Shown piece after piece: positions 35,916 through 42,856 of a stretch of 64,000 nt of DNA. This DNA comes from Streptomyces sp. Go-475 (GTDB lineage Bacteria > Actinomycetota > Actinomycetes > Streptomycetales > Streptomycetaceae), in assembly GCF_003330845.1 (NCBI RefSeq), contig NZ_CP026121.1, positions 4,135,501-4,199,500 on the forward strand, given 5' to 3'. Within the stretch, counting starts at the first letter, position 1. Every line of letters starts with the position of its first letter. The notes beneath the pieces were generated by a model that was not told where the DNA came from, searched no databases, and was given only the letters and a program-made list of their open reading frames with translations. The position numbers and the translations under genes were made by a program.

Positions 35916-36015
35916 GGCCGGCCGGCGGCACACGCTGAGGCCGGCGTGCGCCGGCAGACGCCGACCGGGGCGGTTCAGCCGGTGGCACACGCCGACCGGG
36001 CCGGTTCAGCCGGCG
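35901..36015. repeat. Two sets of short direct repeats
   Basis: GGCGGCACACGCTGAGGCCG occurs at 35901-35920 and 35924-35943 (the first copy contains the stop codon of the gene before it). A second unit, ACGCCGACCGGG(G/C)CGGTTCAGCCGG, occurs at about 35958 and 35989. Slippage-type expansion ahead of the ferredoxin gene. Confidence 0.75.
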
Positions 36016-36080
36016 GCGCGCTGGGCAGTGACCTCCTGGCGGCGGGGCCTCCGCTGCCGTCAGGAGGGGGAGGAAGCGGC

Positions 36081-36293
36081 ATGAAGGTCTCCGTGGACCG
36101 CGAGCTCTGCTACGGCTCCGCCGAGTGCGTCCACCGGGCGCCGGCGGTCTTCGCGTTCGTCGACGGATTCGGCGCCGTCCGCCCGGGCCGCGAGGAGACG
36201 GGCGACGACCCCGAGGTCCTGGAGGCGGCGGAGAAGTGCCCGAGCCAGGCCATCAGGATCACCACGCCGACGGACGGCCCTGGCGAGGAGTGA
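36081..36293 (+). CDS. Small ferredoxin, [3Fe-4S]-type (P450-type)
   Basis: 70 residues, with GGAGGGGGAGGAAGC before ATG 36081. Cys10, Cys16 (LCYGSAECVHRAP) and the Cys of EKCPSQAI make a CX5C...CP pattern, three ligands, as in the ferredoxins that donate electrons to actinobacterial P450s. No P450 gene is in the window. Its TGA overlaps the ATG of the PIG-L gene by one base, so the two are co-translated, an unusual pairing. Confidence 0.88.
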   Translation: MKVSVDRELCYGSAECVHRAPAVFAFVDGFGAVRPGREETGDDPEVLEAAEKCPSQAIRITTPTDGPGEE

Positions 36294-37057
36294 TGCCGGT
36301 ACCGAGCCTGCTCGCGGTCTTCGCCCACCCCGACGACGAGTCCCTGTCGGCGGGCGGCGTCCTCGCCCGGCACGCGTCCGCGGGCGCGCGCACGGCGGTC
36401 GTCACGGCGACCTGGGCGGCGGACAGCCCGCGCGCCGCGGAGCTGGCCGAGGCCCTCCGCGTCCTCGGCGCCGGCCCGCCGCGGATGCTGGGACACGCCG
36501 ACTCCCGCGTCCCGCACTCGGCGCCGGGCAGACCGCGCCTCTGCGACGCGCCGCTGGACCGGACGGTAGGGGAGCTGGTCGCCCACCTGCGGTCCTTCCG
36601 CCCGGAGATCGTGGTCACCCACGACGCCTACGGCGGCCTGACCGGCCACGAGGACCATGTGCACACCCACCGGGTGACCCTGCTCGCGGTCCACGCCGCC
36701 GGCCTCGAACGCCTCTACCCGGACGCCGGTGAACCCTGGCGCCCGAGCGCCCTGTACCTGGCCACGCACCCCCACTCGGCCGTCCGGGTCTGGGGCGGGC
36801 ACTGGGCGCCCACGGGCAAGGCGATGCGCACGGTCCCGGACGACCTGATCACCGCGGCCGTCGACGTCACGCCCTGGCTGGAGCGCAAGGTCGCCGCGAT
36901 CCTGGCCCATCGCTCCGAGGTGGCGCGGGGAGCGGCCCCGGGCCTGATCGCGGCGCTCCCGGCAGCGGAGCGGGAGCGGCTGCTCGGCACCGAGTACTAC
37001 ATCCGCCACGACACGGTCACCGCGATGCGGCGGCGGCAGACGGAACTGCTGCCATAA
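36293..37057 (+). CDS. PIG-L/LmbE-family deacetylase
   Basis: 254 residues. Zn ligands and catalytic acid in AVFAHPDDESLSAGG (HPDDE at about 12-16) and the third His in TGHEDHVHTHRVT. Members remove acetyl groups from GlcNAc conjugates, such as mycothiol precursors and conjugates or antibiotic intermediates. Coupled to the ferredoxin gene. Not assignable to MshB or Mca from sequence alone. Confidence 0.9.
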   Translation: MPVPSLLAVFAHPDDESLSAGGVLARHASAGARTAVVTATWAADSPRAAELAEALRVLGAGPPRMLGHADSRVPHSAPGRPRLCDAPLDRTVGELVAHLRSFRPEIVVTHDAYGGLTGHEDHVHTHRVTLLAVHAAGLERLYPDAGEPWRPSALYLATHPHSAVRVWGGHWAPTGKAMRTVPDDLITAAVDVTPWLERKVAAILAHRSEVARGAAPGLIAALPAAERERLLGTEYYIRHDTVTAMRRRQTELLP

Positions 37058-37083
37058 GCACCGCTGTCACCGCCTGGCCACTC

Positions 37084-37839
37084 TCACAAAGCGGCCGGAA
37101 ATCCCCACGGCAGCCGCGACAGGGCCCTGGCCCTGGCCTCCACGACCGCCATCCGGGCCTGCCGCTCGGCCCGGTCCGCATGGGCCGCCTGCCCGGTCAC
37201 CTGCCCCTCCCACTTGCGGTACAGCAGCCCCACCTCCCCCGAGAACCACCCCCGGCTCACGGCGTTCAGCGCGAGCAGCAGCCCGGTGTCCTCCGAGGCG
37301 GGCAGGGCCATCCAGCCGCCGAGGGCGAGCAGCAGCTCCCGCCGCACGAACAGCGAGGCCGGATGCACCTGGGCGAGGAACCCGTTGGCCTTCCAGTGCT
37401 CCAGCACGGCCCCCCGCTCGATCACCCCCTCGTCGGGGTCACCCGGGAACCCGACGGTCGTCCCGTCGGGCATCAGATCCAGCACCCGCGACGTCACCCA
37501 CCCGAGCCCGCGGTCCCGCTCCAGCACCGCCAGGTTCCGCCCGAGCACCCCCGCCGCCAGCTGGTCGTCGGCGTCCAGCACCGTCACGTACTCGCCCTCG
37601 GCATGGGCCAGCGCGACGGTACGGGCCACCCCCGGCCCGCCGGGCCGCCCCTGCCGGAACGTCACGCGCGGATCATCAGGCACATACGGCCGGACGTCCT
37701 CGCCCTCCCCGTCCTCCTGGACCACCCAGTGCCACTCCCACCCCTCCGGCAGCCCCTGCCCGCACAGCGAGGCGTAGGCCTCCGGCAGGAACCGGGCATG
37801 GGGGCCGTGCACAGCGGTCACGACGACGATGCGCCGCAT
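37084..37839 (-). CDS. Family 2 glycosyltransferase
   Basis: 251 residues from ATG 37839 (a GTG directly before it is also possible). GT-A core: RIVVVTAVHGPHARFLPEAY, EYVTVLDADDQLAAGVLGRN with the DxD-like DADD, and the acceptor part GGWMALPASEDTGLLLAL. No transmembrane region, so a cytoplasmic enzyme. Solitary; acceptor unknown. Ends 24 bases from the convergent PIG-L gene. Confidence 0.87.
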   Translation of the reverse strand: MRRIVVVTAVHGPHARFLPEAYASLCGQGLPEGWEWHWVVQEDGEGEDVRPYVPDDPRVTFRQGRPGGPGVARTVALAHAEGEYVTVLDADDQLAAGVLGRNLAVLERDRGLGWVTSRVLDLMPDGTTVGFPGDPDEGVIERGAVLEHWKANGFLAQVHPASLFVRRELLLALGGWMALPASEDTGLLLALNAVSRGWFSGEVGLLYRKWEGQVTGQAAHADRAERQARMAVVEARARALSRLPWGFPAAL

Positions 37840-37889
37840 CACGAGGCGCGCTCACCACCTTCCAGGACACCCGGTGAACGGCCCGCATG

Positions 37890-38225
37890 CTATCCACCGG
37901 CGGCAAGGGAAGAGACCAGCACCGCCCCACCCATGAGAACGACCACCTGCACGACCCCGGGAATGCGCCACCCCAGGGCGAGGAGCCCCCCACCGGTAAG
38001 CCCCGCGCCACCCATCAGAATCAACGACGCCTGCGAAGCCGCACTCGACGCCCCCGACGCACTGGCACCGGCACTGTCACTCTCGTAACTGTCGGCCCAC
38101 CCCTCCATCCCGACAGCGAACACCATCCAGGCGATGACCATGAGATCGATGACGAGCAGGGCCACGGCAACCCCGACCTGTTGCCCGACCGACGGCCCCC
38201 GCGCCTGACGCTCTCGTAAGTACAT
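37890..38225 (-). CDS. Small membrane protein, DUF6234-like
   Basis: 111 residues from ATG 38225. Three hydrophobic helices: about 17-38 (VAVALLVIDLMVIAWMVFAV), 67-86 and 90-108, with a Ser/Ala-rich external loop (SYESDSAGASASGASSAAS). Function unknown. The start is chosen to open just before TM1; the longer upstream frame has poor codon use. Confidence 0.7.
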   Translation of the reverse strand: MYLRERQARGPSVGQQVGVAVALLVIDLMVIAWMVFAVGMEGWADSYESDSAGASASGASSAASQASLILMGGAGLTGGGLLALGWRIPGVVQVVVLMGGAVLVSSLAAGG

Positions 38226-38403
38226 ACGGCCAGCATGCTGACGCAGCACGTCCTGCGCATGAGCACAGGTACTCACCTGCACCGCCCCCGGCACCGAGCG
38301 GCCGCCGTCGACGTGGCGGAGGATCACGCGCCACGCTGTGGAGTGCGCATCCTCTCCACCTGACAGGGCAAGCAACCCCGAAGCAGTACGAGCCGGTCGT
38401 CGG

Positions 38404-39276
38404 TTACGAGACGAGGGGACGGACGTCCTCGGCCACGAAGCGGACGAAGCCCTCGGGGTCCGGTTCATCGCCGGTGGGCTCGAGGATGACGGTGTCGGCA
38501 CCAGCGGCGATCAGGCTGTGAACGGCCTCCGCCACCGCACCGGCGTCGCCGGCGACTCCCAGTTCGGGGATCTTGTCCGTGCCGGAGGCGGTGAGCTCGG
38601 CGTTGAGGCGGGCGACGGCGTTCGGCCCCGTGGCGGTGAGGAGATAGACGACCACCCGGTGCGGGTCGGTGCGACCGGCCGCCGCGCGGCCCTCGTCAAT
38701 GAGCCGACGGGCCTCTCGTACGCCGTCCGGCGGGGTGGCCTCGCTGAGCAGCGTGCCGTCGGCGGCCTCGCCGGCCAGGCGCAGCGAACGGGGGCCGGTG
38801 ACGCCGGCGAGCACCTCGGGGGCGGTGAGCGGAGGCCAGCCGAGGCTGACGTCGTCCAGTTTCACGTACCGCCCGTCGACGGTGACGCGCTCACCGCGCA
38901 GCAGCGCCCGGAGCGCGTCGATGTACTCACGCAACAGCGTGACCGGCGACTCGGCCCGCGCGCCGACCTGCCCCATCCAGTCCTGCACACCGTGCCCGAC
39001 GGTCAGCGTGAAGCGCCCCGGAAAGAGCCGGTCCAGGGTGGCGGTCTCCATCGCGGTGAGGGCGACGTTCCGCAAGGGCACGGGCATCAGCCCGACGCCG
39101 ACTCGCAGCCGCTCCGTCCAGGCGAGCGCGGCGGACGCGGTGGCGACCCCGCCCTCCAGGAAGCAGTCCTCCCACAACCACAGCTCCTCCAGCCCCGCCG
39201 CCTCGGCAGTACGGGCTACGTCACGCACTTTCTCGGGCGGCAGCTGAGGCCGCAGCACAGCACCAAGAGCAGTCAT
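38404..39276 (-). CDS. LLM-class (luciferase-like) flavin/F420-dependent oxidoreductase
   Basis: 290 residues. Bacterial-luciferase-like TIM barrel: LGAVLRPQLPPEKVRDVARTA, LWLWEDCFLEGG, RVGVGLMPVPLRN and FTLTVGHGVQDWMGQVGA are the usual strand/cofactor positions of F420-dependent reductases. Substrate unknown. An inverted repeat lies 35 bases upstream. Confidence 0.88.
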   Translation of the reverse strand: MTALGAVLRPQLPPEKVRDVARTAEAAGLEELWLWEDCFLEGGVATASAALAWTERLRVGVGLMPVPLRNVALTAMETATLDRLFPGRFTLTVGHGVQDWMGQVGARAESPVTLLREYIDALRALLRGERVTVDGRYVKLDDVSLGWPPLTAPEVLAGVTGPRSLRLAGEAADGTLLSEATPPDGVREARRLIDEGRAAAGRTDPHRVVVYLLTATGPNAVARLNAELTASGTDKIPELGVAGDAGAVAEAVHSLIAAGADTVILEPTGDEPDPEGFVRFVAEDVRPLVS

Positions 39277-39310
39277 AGGTCCTTACCCAACTCCAGTGGT
39301 CCAGGATGGA

Positions 39311-39328
39311 CAACCGCTTTTCCGGTTG
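39311..39328. promoter_or_regulatory. CAACCG-N6-CGGTTG inverted repeat before the LLM oxidoreductase
   Basis: CAACCGCTTTTCCGGTTG with 6-bp perfect arms, 35 bases upstream of the oxidoreductase start on the minus strand. Could be a repressor site; no adjacent regulator is clearly paired with it. Confidence 0.35.
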
Positions 39329-39439
39329 CATGACGAAACGCGCCTCCACTGATCTCACAAGCTCAGGTCCCGTTCCGCGAACTCCGCCCTCAGGGGAGGG
39401 GATCTACCACCCGCACAGAACCGGTCTGTCGGCCCGTCG

Positions 39440-40321
39440 TCAGCTCCGGCTCAACCGCCGCACGATGGCCTCCAGCAGCTCATCCAGCGCCGCAGCGCGT
39501 GTCCGGCCCTTTGGTCGGGCCAGCCCTACCCGGCTCGGTGAGACCCCGCGGACCGGACGGAACACCACGTCCGGGTGGGAGTAGAAACGGGCCGTCGACG
39601 CCGGGGCCAGCGTTACGCAGCCGGCGGCCACCGCTCCGAGCCACTCGTCGGGCCGACTGGTAACGGCGCCGACCCGGACTGGGTGCCCTTCCCGCTCCTC
39701 CGCGGCCAGCCAGTGCTCCCTCCAGGCGCCGGTCTCGGCTCCGGCCGCGACGAACGGCTCGTCCCACAGCTCCCGGAACTCCACCGTCCCGCTGTTCGCC
39801 AGCGGATGCCGGGCCGGCAGCAGCACGCCACGCTCCTCGACGAACAACTCCCGCACGTGCAACCCCTCCTGCCCCGGAAACGGCAAACGCACCACCGCCG
39901 CATCCACCTCACCCCGGGCCAGGCCGGCACTCGGGTCCGACCAGTCGAACTGACGCAGTTCCACCCGCCACTCCGGCTGTGCCTGGCGGAACTCGGCGAT
40001 GACCTCGTGGACGGCGCCCACGGCGCCCGCGTCCAGGAAACCCAGGCGCAGCATCCGCGCCGCCCGGCCGGTTGCCTGTACCGCCTCGTCCCAGCCGTCC
40101 AGCAGGGCGGGCACCCGCGCGGCGAGCTCTCGACCAGCCTCGGTCAGCGCCATCCCGGACCGCGAACGCGCGAAGAGCGGTACCCCGAGATCGTCCTCCA
40201 AGCGCCGGATCTGCTTGGTCAGCGCGGGCTGCGAGACGAACAGTCTTTGCGCCGCCCCGGTCAGGCTGCCCTCCTCCGCCACTGCGGCGAAGTACCGGAG
40301 CAGGCGCGTGTCCACGTCCAT
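39440..40321 (-). CDS. LysR-family transcriptional regulator
   Basis: 293 residues. N-terminal winged HTH MDVDTRLLRYFAAVAEEGSL...FVSQPALTKQIRRLEDDLGV, then the two-lobe effector domain. Divergent from the DoxX-like gene at 40382 with 60 bases between, the classic LysR arrangement; the AT-richer spacer (GGTTATAGAAGCAGGTATTGG) is the likely binding region. Confidence 0.93.
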   Translation of the reverse strand: MDVDTRLLRYFAAVAEEGSLTGAAQRLFVSQPALTKQIRRLEDDLGVPLFARSRSGMALTEAGRELAARVPALLDGWDEAVQATGRAARMLRLGFLDAGAVGAVHEVIAEFRQAQPEWRVELRQFDWSDPSAGLARGEVDAAVVRLPFPGQEGLHVRELFVEERGVLLPARHPLANSGTVEFRELWDEPFVAAGAETGAWREHWLAAEEREGHPVRVGAVTSRPDEWLGAVAAGCVTLAPASTARFYSHPDVVFRPVRGVSPSRVGLARPKGRTRAAALDELLEAIVRRLSRS

Positions 40322-40381
40322 TCCACCAGGTTATAGAAGCAGGTATTGGACGGTGCCGAAGCTCCTGCGGACCCTGAAGGC

Positions 40382-40747
40382 ATGACCGGTACCCCGCTTG
40401 CATTCCTCGTCGTCACCTTGTTCACCGCCGCTCTCAACGTCGGTATCGCCGCAGCCGACCTCGCCGGGGCGCGCTTCGTGCTGGCCAACTCGGCACAGGT
40501 GGGTGTGCCTCGATCCTGGCTGCCCTGGCTGGCCGGCCTCAAGCTGGCTGGTGCGGCGGGCCTCCTCCTCGGCCTCTTCGACGCGGCACTGCGCCCCCTC
40601 GGTGCCGCCGCGGCCTGCGGTCTCGTCCTGCTCTACCTGGGCGCGCTCGCCGTCCATCTGCGCGCCCGCGTGCTCTACAACCTCGCGTTTCCCGGTTTCT
40701 ACTTCGCCACCGCCGTCGCCTCGTTGGCCTTGACCGTGTCCTCCTGA
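40382..40747 (+). CDS. DoxX-like membrane protein
   Basis: 121 residues with four hydrophobic helices (FLVVTLFTAALNVGIAAADL, WLAGLKLAGAAGLLLGLF, ACGLVLLYLGALAVHLRA, FYFATAVASLALTV). DoxX-like proteins are linked to redox or thiol stress. Probably under control of the divergent LysR protein. Confidence 0.82.
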   Translation: MTGTPLAFLVVTLFTAALNVGIAAADLAGARFVLANSAQVGVPRSWLPWLAGLKLAGAAGLLLGLFDAALRPLGAAAACGLVLLYLGALAVHLRARVLYNLAFPGFYFATAVASLALTVSS

Positions 40748-40759
40748 TGGCGGCACCGC

Positions 40760-40963
40760 TCAACGTTCGATGAGAACACTCAACCTTCGCTGCGGCAGGT
40801 CAGCGGGCTGTTCGGGGCGCGACCGCCACAGGTCGAACTCGAGGTGCTCGACGTCCGTGAACCGGACCTCTTCCAGGCTGCCGGCGCGGCGGCCGCCGTC
40901 TGACCCCGCAGGAATACTCGGCGGTTCGGCGGGAGATCGCTCCGCCCCACATCGGACGGGCAC
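40760..40963 (-). pseudogene. Fragment of an unidentified gene
   Basis: The last 40 or so codons (LEEVRFTDVEHLEFDLWRSR to LPQRRLSVLIER) have normal codon use and then stop; upstream the frame becomes low-quality. Most likely the 3' end of a gene lost from this site. Family not recognised. Confidence 0.4.
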
Positions 40964-41023
40964 GAGCGCCCCACCGCACCCTCGTCATCGTCGTCGTGCC
41001 CGCTACGTCCCCCAGAGGCACCG

Positions 41024-41449
41024 TCATGCCCGACGAGCCTCACGCTGAACCCGGCGTATCTCTCTCACAGTGAGTGCTCCGGCAGTGGCCGTCCCCATGG
41101 CAGGGAGAACCGGAAGCAGCACCCAGATTCCCCACGCGACGAGACCTCTTTCCACGGGTTCGTAACCGCCCCACGGTTTACGCACTACTCGAACGATCTC
41201 TCCCGGGTGGCCTTCGTACTGGACCTTCACCGTGTGCGTCTCATGGCCCACCTGCGGGCCGCTGCATATGGAGCGGCTTCCCGCGCGCCCTGCGCTCTCG
41301 CTATGACACTCTGCGAGTCGCACATGAACGGCGTCTCCCCACAGCTCCAGCCGCGCGAGGCCGGTGATCACAGTCCAGGCCAACACCGCGGTACCCAGCA
41401 GGGTAAGCAGGCTGTAGCCGGTGATCGCACGCCCTCGGCCCTTTGTCAT
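41024..41449 (-). CDS. Two-helix membrane protein
   Basis: 141 residues from ATG 41449; ATG 41473 would add eight residues and neither has a clear ribosome-binding site. TM1 at about 10-32 (YSLLTLLGTAVLAWTVITGL) and TM2 at about 100-125 (GIWVLLPVLPAMGTATAGAL), with an extracytoplasmic domain between them holding VGHETHTVKVQYEGHPGEIV, similar in outline to DUF3592 proteins. Codon use is less GC-biased than the core genes. Function unknown. Confidence 0.6.
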   Translation of the reverse strand: MTKGRGRAITGYSLLTLLGTAVLAWTVITGLARLELWGDAVHVRLAECHSESAGRAGSRSICSGPQVGHETHTVKVQYEGHPGEIVRVVRKPWGGYEPVERGLVAWGIWVLLPVLPAMGTATAGALTVREIRRVQREARRA

Positions 41450-41492
41450 AGGCACAGCATGCCGCCCGGTCATCTGATCAGGGGACGCTGCC

Positions 41493-41696
41493 TCAGAGAG
41501 CGGAAGATACCGCCCGCTCGCGTTGGAATGGCCAGGTGCCGTGCGAGGCCCGGAGGTCGTGCGGGGTCACGTCGGTCAGTCCGGCCGCCGAGACAGCGGG
41601 GTCGAAGTCAAGGTTCTCGCCGACCAGGAGGAAGCCGCCGCGCTCCGCTCCGCCGGGCGCGCTTCCCGGCTCCGCTCCTGCCTCCGGTGGGGGCGC
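41493..41696 (-). pseudogene. C-terminal remnant of a tyrosine-recombinase (integrase)
   Basis: Between two in-frame stops, the minus strand encodes GGFLLVGENLDFDPAVSAAG followed by LTDVTPHDLRASHGTWPFQR. The HDLRASHGTW block matches the catalytic HxLR(H/A) motif of phage/ICE integrases, and AVSAAGL.DVTPHDLR is the usual lead-in. The catalytic domain before it and the Tyr-containing end after it are missing, so it is inactive. It lies 1.0 kb from tRNA-Ser(TGA), a typical integration target. Confidence 0.6.
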
Positions 41697-41761
41697 TCAG
41701 GCTCCGAGATGGCGGGGGCGCCGCTTGCGAGTGCCGGCCGGAGTAGTGGCGCGCGCGGGGA

Positions 41762-41911
41762 GCTCCCATCCCGCCTGCCGTCGGCCCAGGCAGAGCCGAG
41801 CAGACGCGGCCCCTGGGGTCCAGGTCGTTCGTACAGTGGCGCGCTCCACCTGGACGCCAGGAACCACGCCCGCTCCACGGTGTGTGGGTCGACGGCAGAC
41901 GGGATGGGAGC
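41762..41911. repeat. 150-bp imperfect palindrome
   Basis: Two 75-base arms meet at 41836/41837. The outer 22 bases (41762-41783 and 41890-41911) match with one mismatch; GTCCAGGT/ACCTGGAC match near the centre; intermediate parts are colinear but diverged, with no indels needed in the outer 50 bases. Peptides read from either strand are similar (GRRQTGWE / GRRQAGWE), which reflects the symmetry rather than a gene. Could be a remnant of a hairpin-type mobile sequence. Confidence 0.65.
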
Positions 41912-42091
41912 GGGGTGAGGTGCGGGTCAGGAAAAGAGTCTGGTGCGGGCGTTTGGACCGCCACAAAGGCCACTTCGACTTTTCCGCTGATCCGGCAGAC
42001 AGGCGCTGAACGCGTCGGACATACTGCCTTCGTTGGGTCCAAGTCCCTCTCTTGTGCACCGAGTTGATTCTGGCAAGAGAAGGGAACACCC

Positions 42092-42313
42092 ATGCGCCTT
42101 GCGCGAATGTGGTGGCGCCTCCTGGAGGCGCTTCGATCCAGGTGGGCAGAGGTGGGAGGACACTCCGCCAAGGTCTTCGGAGCAGCACTCGCGTGGTTTC
42201 GGTCTCTTAGGACCAGCGACCGCGTGCAGAGCTGGTTCCACCAGGTGTCGGTTCAGGTAGTAGGCGCTACCACTTCCGCAGTCCTGGTCTGGGCACTGAC
42301 ACGCGGTCGCTAA
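42092..42313 (+). CDS. Small protein with C-terminal membrane helix, atypical codons
   Basis: 73 residues after GAGAAGGG, with good spacing to ATG 42092. Trp-rich (MWWRLLEALRSRWAEVGG), and the last 22 residues (VQVVGATTSAVLVWALTRGR) form a membrane helix. Third positions include many A/T codons (CTT, CGA, GGA, GTA, ACA, TAA stop), unlike flanking core genes, suggesting acquired DNA. Function unknown. Confidence 0.55.
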   Translation: MRLARMWWRLLEALRSRWAEVGGHSAKVFGAALAWFRSLRTSDRVQSWFHQVSVQVVGATTSAVLVWALTRGR

Positions 42314-42652
42314 ATCACAGGGACGGCCCCTCGCTCTGCACCGACATGTGGCGCGGGGGGCTCGACCACCGGGGCGGCAGCCAGGCAGCTGAAGCCCAAC
42401 CCCACCCAAGCGCATCTCAAGATGCGCTCGATGTGACACGAGATTAGCGCGCACCCCAATTAGCGCGCAGGCCGTTTCACAAAGTTGCCAACTTAATTTG
42501 AATCTAACTCGGCATCTAAGTCTGCAACCATTTGAGTGCACATTCGTTCACTCAAATAGGATTGCGCACGTCTATGAGGTCGTGCCCCACTCGTGCCCGA
42601 TGGAGCGGGAAGCCACGGGGAACACCGGGCAACCTCAGGGCACCCGACGCGA
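42314..42652. other. AT-rich non-coding stretch beside tRNA-Ser(TGA)
   Basis: From 42430 to 42570 the DNA is unusually AT-rich for this genome (AACTTAATTTGAATCTAACT). It contains an inverted repeat ATTTGAGTG / CACTCAAAT (42530-42557) with a 10-base spacer and two copies of ATTAGCGCGCA (about 42445 and 42460). No gene is seen. Consistent with the attachment-site side of a lost integrative element. Confidence 0.5.
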
Positions 42653-42690
42653 GAGCGGCCCCTGACCAACTACCAGGTCAGGGGCCGCTC
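42653..42690 (-). terminator. Strong hairpin after tRNA-Ser(TGA)
   Basis: Perfect 15-bp stem GAGCGGCCCCTGACC / GGTCAGGGGCCGCTC with an 8-base loop, 15 bases beyond the tRNA 3' end. Confidence 0.8.
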
Positions 42691-42705
42691 ACACTGCTCT
42701 CAGCG

Positions 42706-42792
42706 CGGAGGCGGTGGGATTTGAACCCACGGTGACATCGCTGCCACGACGGTTTTCAAGACCGTTCCCTTAGGCCGCTCGGGCACACCTCC
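42706..42792 (-). tRNA. tRNA-Ser (anticodon TGA)
   Basis: 87 nt, long variable arm. Acceptor GGAGGTG pairs with CGCCTCC (one G-U); T arm GGGTTCAAATCCC; anticodon loop CTTGAAA. CCA is not encoded. Confidence 0.93.
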
Positions 42793-42856
42793 CCGCGCCG
42801 GCCGTGATCGGCGGGCGCGGGGACAAGGGTAACGGGTCGGTGCCCGCCGGTGTGGG

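Noticed and set aside
41915..42010. Transposase fragment suggested by the frame ending WCGRLDRHKGHFDFS
   Set aside because: Superficial likeness to IS110-type N-termini only; no start, no catalytic residues, and too short.
42706..42792. Direct attL/attR repeat of the tRNA-Ser 3' end inside the window
   Set aside because: No second copy of the tRNA 3' segment was found in the adjacent 2 kb by eye, so attachment sites are not annotated.
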